Of a stretch of 64,000 nucleotides of DNA, positions 22,501 to 37,500 are shown one piece after another. Origin of the DNA: Mesaphorura yosii (Eukaryota > Arthropoda > Collembola > Poduromorpha > Tullbergiidae); NCBI GenBank assembly GCA_009869945.1, contig WIXG01000016.1, positions 124,001 to 188,000 of the forward strand, written 5' to 3'. A program made the translations under genes and the position numbers. The notes under the pieces were generated by a model, which did not search any database, was not told where the DNA came from, and saw only the letters and a list, made by a program, of their open reading frames with translations. The stretch's first letter is position 1. Each line of letters begins with the position of its first letter.

Positions 22501-25500
22501 CAGTGTTCCGAAAATGTGAGTCAATATAATTAATATGAGTCGGGCCTAAACTTAAAGTTATAATATTACAAGTATAGTTGTTCATGTTACCATTCTGCTT
22601 CAATAAGAAATTTGTGCGTTTACTTCTTGTATATGCTGTAATAGGCCACTAGCAGTTTATTTTGATAACTGAAAGGATGCTGCTAAATGAACAGGGTCAA
22701 ATTACTGAACAGCTCGCTGAAAACTGCTCAACAATAAGAATCGTGAGCTGACTCACGACTCACGCTCTCAGTTATGACAATACGAATAGAATCTGGATAT
22801 CGCAGAAAGACGAGTGCAACACTTTACGGTACTTCCTTTGAGTCAATTTCCTCGGACATCAGACTGAGTTTCATGCCAGAATCAAAGCGAATCGTAAAAC
22901 TCGTGTATTGAATTTACGCACGGCAGAAACGGAATAGACTCAATTCCTTCTGTTTTCGTTTTTGGCAGTCAGAAATTATATTTGTCTCACTTCACTAAAT
23001 CCGAGTCCCGAAATTGCCTGCTCATCCTTTCTCGACAAGTGAATGTCAAGTTTTCTTCTTTATGTGCCATTTCGCCGGCATCGAATCTAGTAAAAACTAG
23101 TCAGAGACCATCAACTTCGCCACGCAAAATGGGAAAATGTGGACGCGGGCAAAGACAAGACGAAGAGCACAAGCCAGAGTGCGTGAGAAAGGAAAGATAT
23201 TCTCCGACTTCTTTTATAAATGCCAAAAGAGTTTCGCGAGAGAAGATCTGCATCCAAAGCTAAAATTAGTGTCTTTCTTTTTCGGCTCTTCACTTCAACT
23301 CTTTTCTTCCGTAACCCTTTTCTCTCTTTAACAAAGTCGCGCACGGCTTTACGTAGCTGTGAAAATATTAAAACGATATTTCATGGAAATTGTCACGTGC
23401 GTTTTGGACCGGCGAAGAACCTATTATTAAGAGGGTCGAATCCACGCACAGAAATCTGTCTACGCCAGTGCTACCGAAATGTGCTAACTGCATTCTGCGA
23501 GAATAGATAAAGTGCACAGTCTGCTACTGCTACAGTTCTTCCTTGCCTGACTTGGAGACCCACATATGTATATTGTAATCACATGCCATCGGATAAAATA
23601 ATTTTACATCAGCAAGGCACGCTGGTACGCTTGACACGCTAGCCGGCCCGAGCGTACTTTCTCTTTAGTGCTGGCCTAATAGGGTTCTTATATCCCAGAT
23701 CGCGTCGTTTCAATTGTGCTGGGTGGAAGTCCCATTTCATTCTATTCCATGTCATTACATTGGATTTCGTTTTCTCTATCTTCTCTACGCCACACCAGCC
23801 ATCGGAGCAAGCTGGGCCACATTTTCCCTTCAACATCATTGCTACTACGCTTGTCCTGAGAAGATAGCAATAAGTGTGCTATAATTTCATCCCAGTATAT
23901 TATATTATGATATCAAAGTCACGATGCACGAGGTCTACATGAGCGACGGCGATATCGAGTCAGCGTGTCTGATCCGAGAGTGTAGTTTGAATTAAGTATT
24001 TTCCTCCTTTGCTCAACTGGACCAAATATGGTGCTTGTCTGTAAATCTTTCATTTTCTCCATGAGATAGGAACGAGCCTTCTCAGAAATAATCGCTTTGA
24101 TCTTTTATAGGTAATTTTCAGGCTATCACGGATGCGAGGATGCGCCGCACATTCGGTCGGCCGAGTGTGACAAAACGAATTATACAACGGACTCAACTGC
24201 TTTCCTCTTCCGAGACGACCAAATTCTCTCTTTTTATCCTCAAGGAATCTCCAGTTATTTTATTATTATTCAGTCCGCTCTTTCATAACAATCTGGCCAT
24301 AATTTTTCCTTTTACGAATGGCCGAGTTATTTTCTGCGTCCATTTCTGAAATGACTGATGAGCCAATTTCGTTTGGATTGCTCTTATAACTTTTTGTGAC
24401 AGCCCAAATCCGAGGCGGAAGTCAAACGATAACATCGAGGAATGTTATTATTCCGGTGAACGAGTAAACTGAAGCCATTTCGTTCGCCTTGCCTTATTCT
24501 CTAAAAAGACTGGATTGCTCTAAATAAATTCAGTCAAACCGACTCATACGCAAATCGCAAATGGTGTAATTACAATCACAACATTCCACCTGGCAATTTC
24601 CTTACAGGTTGTGAATGGAGACTCTTCTCCAAGACGAAAGATTCTGTTTTCTGGGTGTATCTTTTGAATGAAATTCTGCGGATTCCAACAGTGCGTAAAC
24701 TCGGAACTATCTGCGTTCAATCGAATAGAAAGAGAAAAAGTGACTGATTTGCAACTCGCCGAACAGATGAAAACAAAGTAGCATTTATGCTACAAGTTTG
24801 GAAGGATTTGGAAAACAGATTGGCACATGTCTGTCAGCTTTGTAAGACAGAACAGATCCGCGATCTGTGCTGAAGAATCCCGAACCTCCTCCTGAGACTA
24901 ACGCAAATCATCCGGCAACAATAACTCGAAACGAATAACATTTGGTAAGCCGATACGATCGCTGTTGTTTCAGCATCCATCAAATGAAAATATAACCAAA
25001 ATCTGTTATTTACTCCGCGATTCGAATAGGCCTGAAGAGGTCAGAAGAAGCTACTCAGATTTACGTTCCTTTTTGAAAATCTTGAAACAGTCATTACGAA
25101 GTGTTTGCCGCATTCTTACTCTTGAATTCATTCGAAAATTCTTGCGCCCTGAACTCCTCCACCCAAGTTGAAAATGTTTTGAATTCATACACTCCGAAAT
25201 CGTGAAGATACGCCAAGATAAAAATAAAAACTCTATGAAGCGGTAAATAATATTTTCAACATTTCGGCAATGCATTCACTCTTGAGACAGACAGATTTAT
25301 TCAGAGACCGGAAAGAAATGCAATAAAGACTGCAACTTAATAAGTAACGCAAATAGACGCACTGTACACTCAAAGACAAAACTGAAAACTGTTTTTCACC
25401 GCACACTGCACGCACACTGCCGACGCTTGTAGCGTACAACTTCGTTTCTGGTATTTATGAGTGCACACTCTTTCCGAACTCGCGTTTTAGAAATTCAGCA

Positions 25501-28500
25501 AAATATTATAAACTCGCTACCACTAGAAAATGCGGGGCAGATAAAATGTTGATAAAATGCTGGCAAGATCGCCGGTTTCTTTTTCTCTCTTCAATTTCGA
25601 GTCGGGTTGGTCTCGGTTGTGGATGTCAAATTGTGAATGTGTTACATTCTGTGCGTACGTTCGAGCGCTTATGAGCGTGCACTGCACGAGGAATGGTGGA
25701 GGAAACTTTTAATGGTCTACACATTCTCATTTTTCATAGAAAGTTGTCATAATTTTGATCTCTTCTTCTTGCTCGAGTGATTCTATCTCCTGATGAAAGA
25801 ATGCATTCACCGAAAGTACGACGGCACAACTTTCTCGCTGGGAGAAGGTCGTAAGTTTTCTTTACTCCTGTCCTAAATGACAATTTATTTTATTAATCTT
25901 CAGCGCCAACCGAATGTTGGACAGTGGGAGGAAGGTTAATCGGAGCAGCAAGAATCAAGTTTCAAAACTTGGGTAACTTCTTGTTTTTGTTTCTTGTCTT
26001 AAATTTCCGAGCTTGGGACTGGCTATTTGTCTGCACACTTTGTCAGTCAGCGAAGAGACCAAATTGTTTTCAAAACATTGTCAGCCAGCCAGCCAAAGTT
26101 TAGTTTCAACGAAAAGTTCAACCAAGGTGACAGAACCAAAAGCGAGCGGCTTACCGATGACGTTCAGTTTTGCATCCGCTCTGATTGCCTTGTTCGTTCT
26201 GGCCGGACCGACCTGACACTGGTATTCGGCAATGTCGCTCAGAGTCACGTGCTCGATCCGAAGGTTGTGAACTCCACGATCTGCATCGCCAGTCATCGAA
26301 TAGCGAGGAAAATTCGGGATTTCACGAGGAAAACCTGCGAGACAGACACAAAAACACATTTGATTAGAATAACTTGAATTATCAGGCGATAAATCGCGCG
26401 TGCACGCAATTCTCCACTCGCACGTGCCTTTGAGTGTGGCGCGAGATCTTTGTGTGTCGAAAATAATTACTTTTTCAATTATTTCATGAAAGAAAGTAAA
26501 CTGCGAACAAAAAACAGAAGTGTAATTTTTTTGATTCATCGAATCGTGGTAAAGCAGAACTCTCGTTTGGTTCTTTCTCTTTGTGGAAAGTTCGTTTGGG
26601 GAGTCGAGTGGAGGAAGATGTTGAGGAGAGAAAGGCAGAGCAGAAAATAGGTGAAAGCAGAAAGGCATTGGCAAAGTGCATGACGCCTCTTTTCTGAATT
26701 GAAAGAAAATGGTGAGCTGATTTAACTCGTCTATCACGAGTTCTTCATCGTTTTTCTCCACCGTCATGTGAAGAAAATGGTGCCTAATGGAGGTTGATAA
26801 AAATGTTTCTTTCTTGATTACAGTCGGAATATTTCTCACAGTTGGAATTCCTCTCTTCGTTTCTTCGTCTCTGATTATGTTCAATACGAACGAAGGCAGT
26901 AAATATTATTATTATAGAAAGTCGGCTATGCGCCTCGTCCAACCGAACATGAACATGGAACGGAGAAGGCGAAAGCAGCAAAAGCAAAGAAAAAAGTGGA
27001 AGTGACTGAGCAGTTATTTGAAGGAAAAAAAGACTGAAGATGCAACTCTTTTAATGCTCATTCTCGCGTCTTCCTTTCTTTCTCTCGCTCACATTTTGCC
27101 TCTCGTTCCTTTGGTATTTTGTTTCCTCACACTTTTATGCACGAGCTTCCATCAAAGCGGAATCGCATAATCCTCGTCTTAATCAAAGAAAAATTGAGGC
27201 GCCATTGTGGAAGCCGAAAACGAACGCTTCAGAAGGTAGACGAAGAGAAAGCGGAGAGTAGAAAGTAAGCAAACAGAATTTCTATCGGATTGGGAACGAA
27301 AACCAGTCCCGAGTCTTAAATGAAAGTCAGGCAAGCCAACGACGGTGCGACGGTGGGCGCAAATGAAGATGAACCGACTCTCGTCGTAAGCGCGTGTAAC
27401 TCATCCACTCAATCGTATTCAACATTTCCGTATTTTCTCTTCCCCCTTCACGCTTGATAATTTAACCAAATCCTCGTCACTCGTTTTCTCGTTGCTCTCG
27501 TCACAATGCCTTCCCGTCACAGGACGAATGACTTTGTCCTGACGAGTTAACGAGTTGAATTCAGCGGAAGATATAAAATTTATTATGCATATTTATGAGG
27601 GAAAAGTTCTAAGGTAAGCAGTACTCAAATTCGTGGATTCACACTTAAAATTAAATTGGCCCCAGTTTATCAATCTCTGGATGCATTGTAATATCTTTTC
27701 CCAAAGTCTCCAATCTGAAACGCGACCAATATCGAGTCACGGGCGACAATCATACAGACTTGGCTTACAAATTTATTCTTTGTAATTCTGAATTCTTACG
27801 ACAAGATTTACCGGAGCCAGCGACGTAAACATCGAAAAAGAGATGCAATAATTTTCATCAAGAGAGGAAACTTGGAAGGGCCAATTTGTAATGGATCCGC
27901 ATTGCAGTTTAATGAAAAATTTATGATATAATTACGCAAAGTCAGCGATACGTTTTGCCAAGAAGAAAAAATGATGCAAGATTTTCCTAATACATGGCAA
28001 ATACATGCACTCAGCTTTCTCTGCCTTGCTCGAGAACAGAGTAATTTGCCATGAGTACATGCGCCAGCAGAGTTACATATCCGAACAAGACGGCAAGCGG
28101 CCTGAGAATGTACGATCAGGCGACCAAGTTAAGAAACTAAAGTTTGTCTCCTTAGTTTTGAGCTTTCCTCCAGCAGCAGCACGGCGATGGATGTTATCTA
28201 TTTGACTTGATGTCTCCGCATCTTACCAAACATGGACAAATGCTCTCGCTTCCACACAAGTTTTTCTCTCTCCTTCCACTTTCTAGTTCTAGTTTTATTT
28301 CCATACTTAAACAGATTCGTAGAAAGCCTCCAAACTCCGTCGACGAACGGCCGTCTGCGCAGGCAGAATATTTCGCTGTAATATGCACATTACATGCCGT
28401 GAATGGAACTTTCTTAAGTAAAGCAGGGCCAAATGTGTAACTTTAAACTTCAGAATCTGCGATGTGTAGTTTAGAATATTTCCAATACCGAGAGCAAAGT

Positions 28501-31500
28501 ATTTTCCACAGCTGCCTGAGACCGTGGCGATTTCGGTGCGGCAGTGAAGAATCGCGGAAATGGAAATGCGAAGAATCGCAGACGAAACTTCCTCATCGCC
28601 TCGTGCTTGTCGCTCCTCAACAAGCGTTCTTGCACCACGAGCGATCGTACTTTCTCTTGTGAGGAAATTTATCTATTCCGGTTCCTTCCAGCCATGCCCT
28701 GCCTGCCTTATCTTGGCAATCAAATTGTTGGTTCCTTATCCTCTCTCAGCCGCACAGCAAATAAACCAGTAAAAATGTTATTTGGGTTAGAGAGACTCCG
28801 AAATCTGAGTCAGTGAGATAGACAGCACGGAGGTTAAAGGCCAGCTCGGTAAACTAAGACAATTGGTCATAAAAAATGCTCGAGACGGCTGAGTTCAATT
28901 TCCTTCGTCTTCCCGAGACGTCTGTGTACATATTTGATTACAGGGCTGTAGAGGACAGACATCCAGCGATAGCGAATAATTTTGCGCAGGACGCGGAAGC
29001 GTCGCTTCCCGGTCTTCAATTCGTCGTGCATCTGAGATGAGAAGAGACCGAAACCAAATGGGAAAGCAATTTAAAAGTTTCAGTGTAATCGACTGAAGTG
29101 GATGTATAAATCCAACTAGCCAAATTGAAACGATTTATCTCGGCAAAGTTTCCCAAGTCAAAGTCCCGCACTTCCTCTAGGCTGGATGACTCCTGCAGTC
29201 GAATCAAGTCGTGGTCGTAGACTCCGTTTGTTGTGACAGATGACAAATACGGAGTGAGCCAAGTTGGAGTTGGACAAACTTGCGACTTGTGTTAATTTAA
29301 AGAGCCTTCCGGATAAAATGCTTGTGCCTTGAAGGCTGAAGCAAGAAGTCGTAATCAAATTACTGCTTTAATTCTGCATGAATTTGATTAAAACTGACAT
29401 AAAATGTTACAACGACTTTATGATCGCATTTCGACGTTCTTTCGTTTACAGAGTCATATTTTTATTAGCACGGAGACATAAAAACCGACCATAACAATTT
29501 TACGTACGACAACGAATCTTTGGAATCAAATAGCGTCATGAAATGAAAGTACTCTTCATGACCACAGAATGAATATCGCACTCTGCCGTCAGCTTTGTTA
29601 TTGCATTTGGTTAGTATTACAGAAAATACAGTTAATTTTAGTTCCATTTCTGATAACGCCGACTGGCAGTGCACGATTAATCACATCGCAATGACACCCA
29701 GATGACACGATTTCCATTGAAAGTTGTCCACACAATTAAACCCTCAGAGGAAAATTCAAAGCCTCGAGGACAAGATGAGTCGTACTCTTGGATTAGAACA
29801 TGAAATTACACAATAGGAAGCGAACATTAAACTTTTGTCGCGTACTCCTGCATCATCGGCGCACTACTTTGTTTATCTACGCACGCTGTAGACAATTCGC
29901 TCAAAGGAATTGTTACTGTTATGCATTTTAAATGAATATTAACATACTTCCTTTAATGAAGTAGTACGCAGACTGCGACCAGACAGGAGGCTATCACAAG
30001 AAGTGAGGTTTAGCTAGTCTAGAACCATTATCAGAGACTCGTCTCATTCTGTGTTATTTGTGATGTGCTCCAACTCCAGAGGATATCAAAACAGCTATCT
30101 TTAATTTCGAGCAAATAATTTCCTTGTGGGCCGACTAATCAGAAGAGACACAAATAGAACGAAATGATGAGAACAAATGACGTAACACAACATAACGAGA
30201 TCGACAACGCCTTGAAAGAGGAACGGAAACAATAAACTCATTACAAGCAACAACAACTCATTCCTAAGAACATCACGCACAAAACTGCGTGTACGGTATT
30301 GAGAACAAAATGCAAAGGCCACGAAGGAGAGGCTTAAAATTTTGTTTAAACAAGATCTGCAACTTCAAGTGGTTCTTTCTTTCAGAATTCCCACGCAAAT
30401 TAATACCTGGAAATGAGCAACAATTGATTAAAGAGAAACAAACTCTTTCTGTCCTTGATGACATGAAAATTGAAAACAAATACGTATCGCTTATTATATT
30501 TTTAGAATCTCCTTAAATTACTTTTCAAAGTGAGCAAAATCAAAACTTAACAGTTCCTATTTCCAATTGGGCAAAAGATGCTCCACAGAGTAAGTTTTGA
30601 TAAAGAACCCAAACCGGCAGAATTCAAAATGAGAAGTTATAATTGGTATTAATGAGCACTCCAAAGTATGCTTAAACTTTCAAAAATGTGAGCACTCCGC
30701 AAAAAGTATTCTATTTTTGAAACAAACAGCACGGCGCCGGATTTACGACTTTCCACGCTCGGAATTCTTGCTTCATCTTTCATTTGTTCAAGCTGGAATT
30801 ACGCAAGGCCTTGCTTTCATCATACACTTCCTAGTTAATAAACTGAATACAAGGTAAATGCCTGCAGCAAGACTTTCCCTTCGCCGGTCGCATAATAAAC
30901 TACGGAGATTAGTATTATTATTCGGAAAAGTTCAAGCCAGGAAGCTAAGCGAGTTCAACAAAGTATCAACTTCGGCTCGCAGGGCGAAATGAAATTCTCC
31001 GTCTTGGTTTCGTCGTCTGGCCTGTTGTTACTGAATTCATCTCCCAACTTTGTTTCGTCTGCACAAAATTCCGTGCCGCTTTCTCCAGCATGTTTGTATA
31101 TTATTACTGCCATTTATAATAGAACGATTTAGAACCACTTTGTTCTAATATTGGCCCACTTCGTGCTGCCGTTAAGTTCGGGCGCAAAGCGTGCTGCACA
31201 AAACGGGCCCATGGAAAAATTGCCCCTTTGTTCTCTCGCTCCGATGTTATTGAATTTTCGTGAATGCATGCAAAGCAAGTCCAAATGCGTGCTTTCCTTT
31301 TCCGCTTTCGCCGGCGCAGAGAAAAAATAAAAAATCTGCATGAAACCTGAGATGAATTTCTAATAAGATTTGCTCGCTCTATGTCTAGATTTGAATAGCA
31401 CTCGGCCTTACAACACTTCATAAGTTCCTGCTCCCATTTTTGGAGCACCGGCCTCCCATGCCGGCACTACGAGGTTTGCATTTCAAAGTACCCGATAAAG

Positions 31501-34500
31501 TCCCTCACACCTGGAACAAATTATAATATCATGCGAAATTCCAGATTACCAGTTTTACATTTAGCACAATTTGTATTCTTGATCGCTCATTTGGAGGCTG
31601 AGATGAAACATAAAAATTTATGCCAACGGTGTTTAATCAGATGCGAAAATTCTATCGGGCACAGACAAATAGCATAAACACAGCAGAATATGACTCCGGG
31701 AAGCCGTAAACGACGAAAGCTGCTACTTGCGTAATAACAATACAATAAAATAAGATGATCGGAAATTGAAACGGATCCGGATCGGAGGCGGTTATTGTGT
31801 GTGAAAATTTTAACCAAATTTTGGGATGTGCAATATAATTCAATAATACGAGACGCAACGAAGCGCTCCGCGAATGAGAAGCCATTCACACCTGACCAGA
31901 GGAGACCCGAATGTCATTTCTTTATTTCTGCATAAATGCCGAGCTCCTGTGTTTGATTAGAATATCGCACAGTGAAACGGAGTTTGAAAACTTTATCCTG
32001 TAGCAAAATTGTGTAATTAAGAATTATGTTATTTAGAAAACTTTTTAATGTTCCACGAGAGTGGAGAGAATACGGCAAATGCAAATTCGTGGCTAAGATA
32101 CTAAGAATGCACGTTAGGCTAATTCAATTGTCGAGATTTATTAGTTTGTTATTCCGATGAAGTGTCTCTGTGCACAAAAGACCGGTGAGGTCCCGACATA
32201 GACGCACTGTAAAAAAAAAGTGCGTTCCACTGCATTGCATTGCAGTGTCGCAATGTTTAATAAACCAAGACAACGCTTGGCATGAAATGAAAAGTCAGAA
32301 GAGGCCAAGCCACTCGTAGATCACATTACGCAAAGACCCCACGTAGGATCAGTGCAATATGCTTTTGGAAGAGGAAGGAAGGAAGGCAATACAAAACAGT
32401 CGAGTCGAGATTTGATGCGGAGTGAAAAGAGACTTTAAATCGGTGTTTGAAGGAAGAGTCCCTGTGGAGCTCGCTGTGTCATCTTGTCACAATAATACAA
32501 TAAAAAACAGACTGATATTAAAAGCTCTGTCTGTATGCTGCTCGTACGGCTTGTACTTTCCATTGTGTCGTGCTGCTTTTTGTACTTTATCCCAGGACAA
32601 AACCCATTTCTGCTGCTTTCTTCAAATAAAATCGCTTCTTGCTTGACGGTGCTAGCAGGCAGGAGATTAAGCGTACTTCATTTAGTTACAGTTATGACGA
32701 CGATGCGTGAGAAAGTCATGTTAAGGATTATTTTGCTCTAAATGCGGGTATTAGCCGAGTAAATGGTCAAATTCGGCTCATCCGGGAATCTTGTAATTAT
32801 TACCACAACAGGGCTTAGGAACTCGAGATCCTCGATTGCTTCCCGCTGCTACGAAGATGAAGAGTGAGTCTCTTATGCAATGTGTTTGGTGTTCAGAAGG
32901 TAGGTTCTCTGAGCTCGGTCTTTCGAGTCTCGGTTTCTCACAAGATAAATTGTATCATCGTCAAATAAAATATGAACCTGCAGACTACAAAAGCGCAGAG
33001 CAGCAACTAAAAGTATCAAGAATTCATAACTCCATTAATACATTGCCGCAAAACTTCACTTAACAAGAACTCGTAAATTATTTTCGCTGTCTTTCTCTTC
33101 TTATCTCTGGACTTCCATATGCGCCGTTGTCTCTTGGCCGCATAAACTAAATGCTTCGCCAAGATAGCCAGCCGCCTGTCTGTGCTCTTATCGCCAGAAT
33201 CTACCTTCAAAATATGCGTAAAGAGATTCCTTCCTCCTCTGCTCTCAAAGTTGAGTTAATTTAGTTTTCTCAAGTCAAACACGAGGATGATGACATTCAC
33301 AAAGCGATATTAAAATCTTTTCTTTGACTTTGACTCGCTCGCTCGAAACGAGAAAACTTGCAAACTAAAAATCAGTGATAGCAATAACAAATAATGGGTC
33401 ATTGAATTTTAGTGGATAACTATCTGGAATGGGAAGGAGAGTCGAGTTTGTGCGTATGTAAATCAGGAAGACATAATATCCATAACGCTCATTCCATTTA
33501 CACACAAGCTTTGCAAAACCCATCCTCATGCCTTGTGCTTACTTTATTGCAAGGAAGAATGACGGCTGACGGATATTTCTACTTCAAAGGGAATGATACT
33601 CAAATTAGATTCTATGTTTACTCAAAGTTTGGCTGGCTGCGAGTCCGCATTACACCGACTCTTTACTCAACAACCGTGATTTGCTGCAGCCAGATGCAAT
33701 TTTGTCACAAAAATACTTTTAAAGTTTTGGAGGATAAGTTAAGTTTGGTCGTCGATTCCATCCTCATCACCAAGCACACACCACCACCGCACACTACTTC
33801 CTAAGGCTCAGTTCTTCCGAGATTGCTTAGCCTGCTGAAGTGTAATCAAGCCAAACCACGGCAACGACGACGACTTGCCTTGGATACGTTTTCGCTTATC
33901 GCTTTCTCCGACTTCCAAGTACGACGCACATGTTTGAAGCCGAGCGCAATTTGCATTCTGTTGTTTAATCTCATCTTCGTGGCTAAAGGGCTTTTCTCCA
34001 CATTCGTGCGTCGGAGGACGGGACATTATAAATGAATTAGGTAGTCGCCATTAACTGTGGGCAAGGCACGACGGCCTCTCTGTCACAGTCATAAACAAAA
34101 GTAAGGAACGGCCCGCTTCGTATCAAAGAAGATGCAAACAGGGCACGGACTTCGACTCCAGAGCGCAGAGAAAAACGCCCGGTCGTGACTAAATGCAGTC
34201 AAAAGTTAAATTTCTCTCATTTGTCGTCTAATGGATCAAGAACACCAATTATCCACGCTGTTGGACTCAAAAAGAGAACATGCTCCTTTCGCTTTCGCCG
34301 TTTCTTCGTTAGTCGCGTACTGCACTATTGATATACAATTTCAGAGACGCGGAGTGGAACTTGCTAAAAGGAGCCATTCATTTCCTCTGATTATACAGTC
34401 TGCTTTCGTGTTCATTTGTGAGTGCTTAATATTTCTTTTCCCTTCGTATAATCCTCATTTGTTGGGCTCGCGGAGAATAGACTGCCGTTCGCTCATGTAG

Positions 34501-37500
34501 TTATTCTCGCTAAATGTGTTCATTCAGAACATTAGAGGACATTAGTCGGTCCAGGGAAGAAATAAATAAACTGGTCTTTGGCTTGGACTGTCAGTGAGGT
34601 TAATTTAACAGCGCGTTCACTGCATGGTCACATCTCAAGAGAAACAAGCGGTGCAAGGAGTTTGCTTTCTTTCACCTCCATGCATCAAGATCAAGAGCGA
34701 ACGCTCTTCTCCGCTGACTGACTGCTTGGGGTTTGCAGTCTCCAGCCTTTCACCAGAAGTAGTATGCATAATTTGTCTCGGAATGAATGATCACATTTGA
34801 TGGAAAAGACGAAAGCCCTTCGAGTAGCACACAAAACAGGAGATGAACAAAAAGCATCCTCTGCGTAAAATAAAGACTGGAGGAAGAAAGAATGCCGGGC
34901 TTAAGCATTCCAACTCCTATTTTTCTTTCTCCTCGCGCATGGAGGTATAAAATGAACAAGTCATACAAGCAAGGCAAGGCAGCAGACTCGTGGGAGAAGA
35001 TTGTTGAATGTTTCCTCCTTGCAAGTCTCTGGAGCATTGCACTCTTGCACTTTCCCTTCCAGCTTTGCGTTGAGAAATGTTGAACCGAGAAGTTATTTTG
35101 GAAATTCTTTGAGGAAGTTAAATGCGAAGCATTTCCTTCTATCATTCAAGTTTCGCCCGTCTTCTTCCTCTGCCTTCAACTTTACGAATTTAAATTTTTA
35201 TCTAGCAAATTCATTCCATTCCGAATATTGAGTAATACGCACAAAACGAAAAAAGAAAAGTATTTTCGTATCAAGCAATCTTAATGTTAAGTAAATACCA
35301 AAAACATAATTCCATTGTCTTGTTAGTAAATCTTGGGCTACGTTTTTCAGTTCAGAAGGAAGAGAAGTCCTTGTAAATATCTTCCATAGCAAACTGTAAG
35401 ACCGTTGTATTCTTCGATCAGCAGTTAATGCCGCGTTAATGGCGCGTGAAATTCCTCCTCTAAATGTATTGTAAATGCATGCGAAAGACGAGAATGAAGA
35501 TTTGGAAGGAAATGCAGAATCCAGGGGCTGTAGCATAAAACCAATGTATCCAAAGTAATGCGTTTTCGATCGCTGCCACTTCCAAAGCGCAAGGCGGGTT
35601 GCAAGCGCCCAAATTTTGTTCTTCGTTCTAGAAGACGCACCAACCTTCTGATCTTCGTAAGCAGATGTAGAAGAAGAATTGAAAAACATGAACCTAAATT
35701 CATTCCGTTTCAGTGTAATTTTGCCCACTTTATGATTTCGTTTAATCGTGGTCACTTTCGAAGCGCATTCGAAATGTTAGTCCTCGAAAGAGGTGTTTGT
35801 GCGATGCCCCGCGACCGAGGTCAAATATGACATAAATTGCACTGGCAGTGGTGGAAAAACATGCACATTCAGGCGAGACTCCCACATTAAGTTGCACGAA
35901 GCCCTCTTTTTTTGTGCCTGTGTTCACATCAATCCGGTTCAATTTCCGGAGGTATTGCTCTTACCACAAGACACAAGACACCACGAAGGAAGAAGTAAAT
36001 CGCATTTTCTCAACCAGCGCCTGACGATTACCTTAATTTCGAGCTTGCAGAATGATAAACAACAACAAATATGCTTCAGCGTCGGCAATTGAAGGTTAAA
36101 AGCGATTTATGGATAATAGCGCTCTGGGTGGGAACACCCAACAAGACAACAACGACTTCTAATTCTGCACTTAAACTTTAAGTTAACAGACGAATTATTT
36201 CGAAATTGCAAAAGGTCTCCTGCAAGTCAATTTAACGTAACACACCATCGAAGAAAGGAAATGTTGGCAGACAAGTCTTTAGTCTTCAAGAAGAAAATTA
36301 ACTGAAAGCCGCAACTCGCAACTTTCATGTGTACCGTTGCGTAATGCGAGTGCGTGAAATACAAACGCTTGCACGGCACTCTTCCCGGCCTTTCCTTCCA
36401 CATTTCCATACAATAATAGAACATTCATCATTTTAAATAAGAACTTGAGAAGAAATTGTTCATGACTCTCATGACACGACTTGACGGAGGCTTACACTTA
36501 TTTACAACGCGCACCAGCCCAGAACACGGCAGCATAGTAGGCGAAGCGTTGCGTCGCTGCGTGCGCGTTCGTTTTAAATTTGCGATTCCGTATCAGAAGC
36601 TTCTCCGCCTAGCGCCAAGTCAAGCCATCATCAGAATTCTGGGCTGCAGTGAAGTTGAAGTCGGGACGAAGACGAAAAAGAAATGAAGTGAATTTTATGT
36701 ATTGCACTATTCGTATTGTTACATTTCCACGGAGCACCGCGCCACGCAGGAGGCTGAACGACGTAACAAGATGGAATTAGGTTGGTTATGGTTATGTGAA
36801 AACCATGTAATATTCATTCTATGGTTTGGAGAGGTCCTTCTTCTTCCGTGCCAGTGATGCCAGAGCTCTCCTGCAGTCAGTGAGTGGTAAAATAAAGTAT
36901 CCATTTCATTGAAACTAACTTGCTTCGTGTACATTTTGCCTAATGGTTCAAATCCAATTCGCCCGGAATCGAATTGTATATCATTAGAAAACAGCTTGCT
37001 CCGAATTGCTGCGGCCTGTAATTATAATTTGTGATCCAAAGCCAAAGCCTGCCCGTATTTTGTCCATACTGGGATGTGAGTAAAGTAAGCACCTCTCCAC
37101 ATTTACAGAAGCAATTAAACTGAACGCGCAATTTGTTCGAAGCATAACACTTCGTTCACATTCTCTGTGATCAACTCAATTTAACGCTAAAAAGGGACTA
37201 ACTGGACCCAAATTACCGTGAAATAGTCCATAACCAGAGACTAATTGTCCCGACACTTGTCTTTTACTCTGCTCCGCTATTCTCGGTAAAAGAAATTGAT
37301 ACTCAATGTGAGGAACTAATTGTAGCCTTTGCACTGGTGACTGACTCTTCGTTAACTCGAAAGCAATCAGAGCAGCAAGATTTCTCCGCCTGAGTCCTGA
37401 CATGTGCTATGAATTCCAATTCGTTATACACGCTACGAGTGACTCTCGAGCAAAGTCCTTCTGGGTTCATTTGTTGTGAAATCGAAGACCCACACCCGCA

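Noticed and set aside
23420-23455. tRNA B-box-like sequence GGGTCGAATCC
   Set aside because: The flanking bases do not form T-stem, D-arm or acceptor pairings of a tRNA.
26335-26884. Upstream extension of the Ig1 exon as one 267-codon frame
   Set aside because: A strong 3' splice site stands exactly where Ig1 homology begins. The extension is unrelated sequence, and the 46.5-kb exon supplies the proper first half.
33412-33804. 130-codon plus-strand frame in the giant intron
   Set aside because: Mixed composition without a recognisable domain; chance is the simplest explanation.
35198-35755. 185-codon minus-strand frame in the giant intron
   Set aside because: No recognisable domain, no splice signals matching a gene, and a length that can arise by chance in 64 kb of six-frame sequence.
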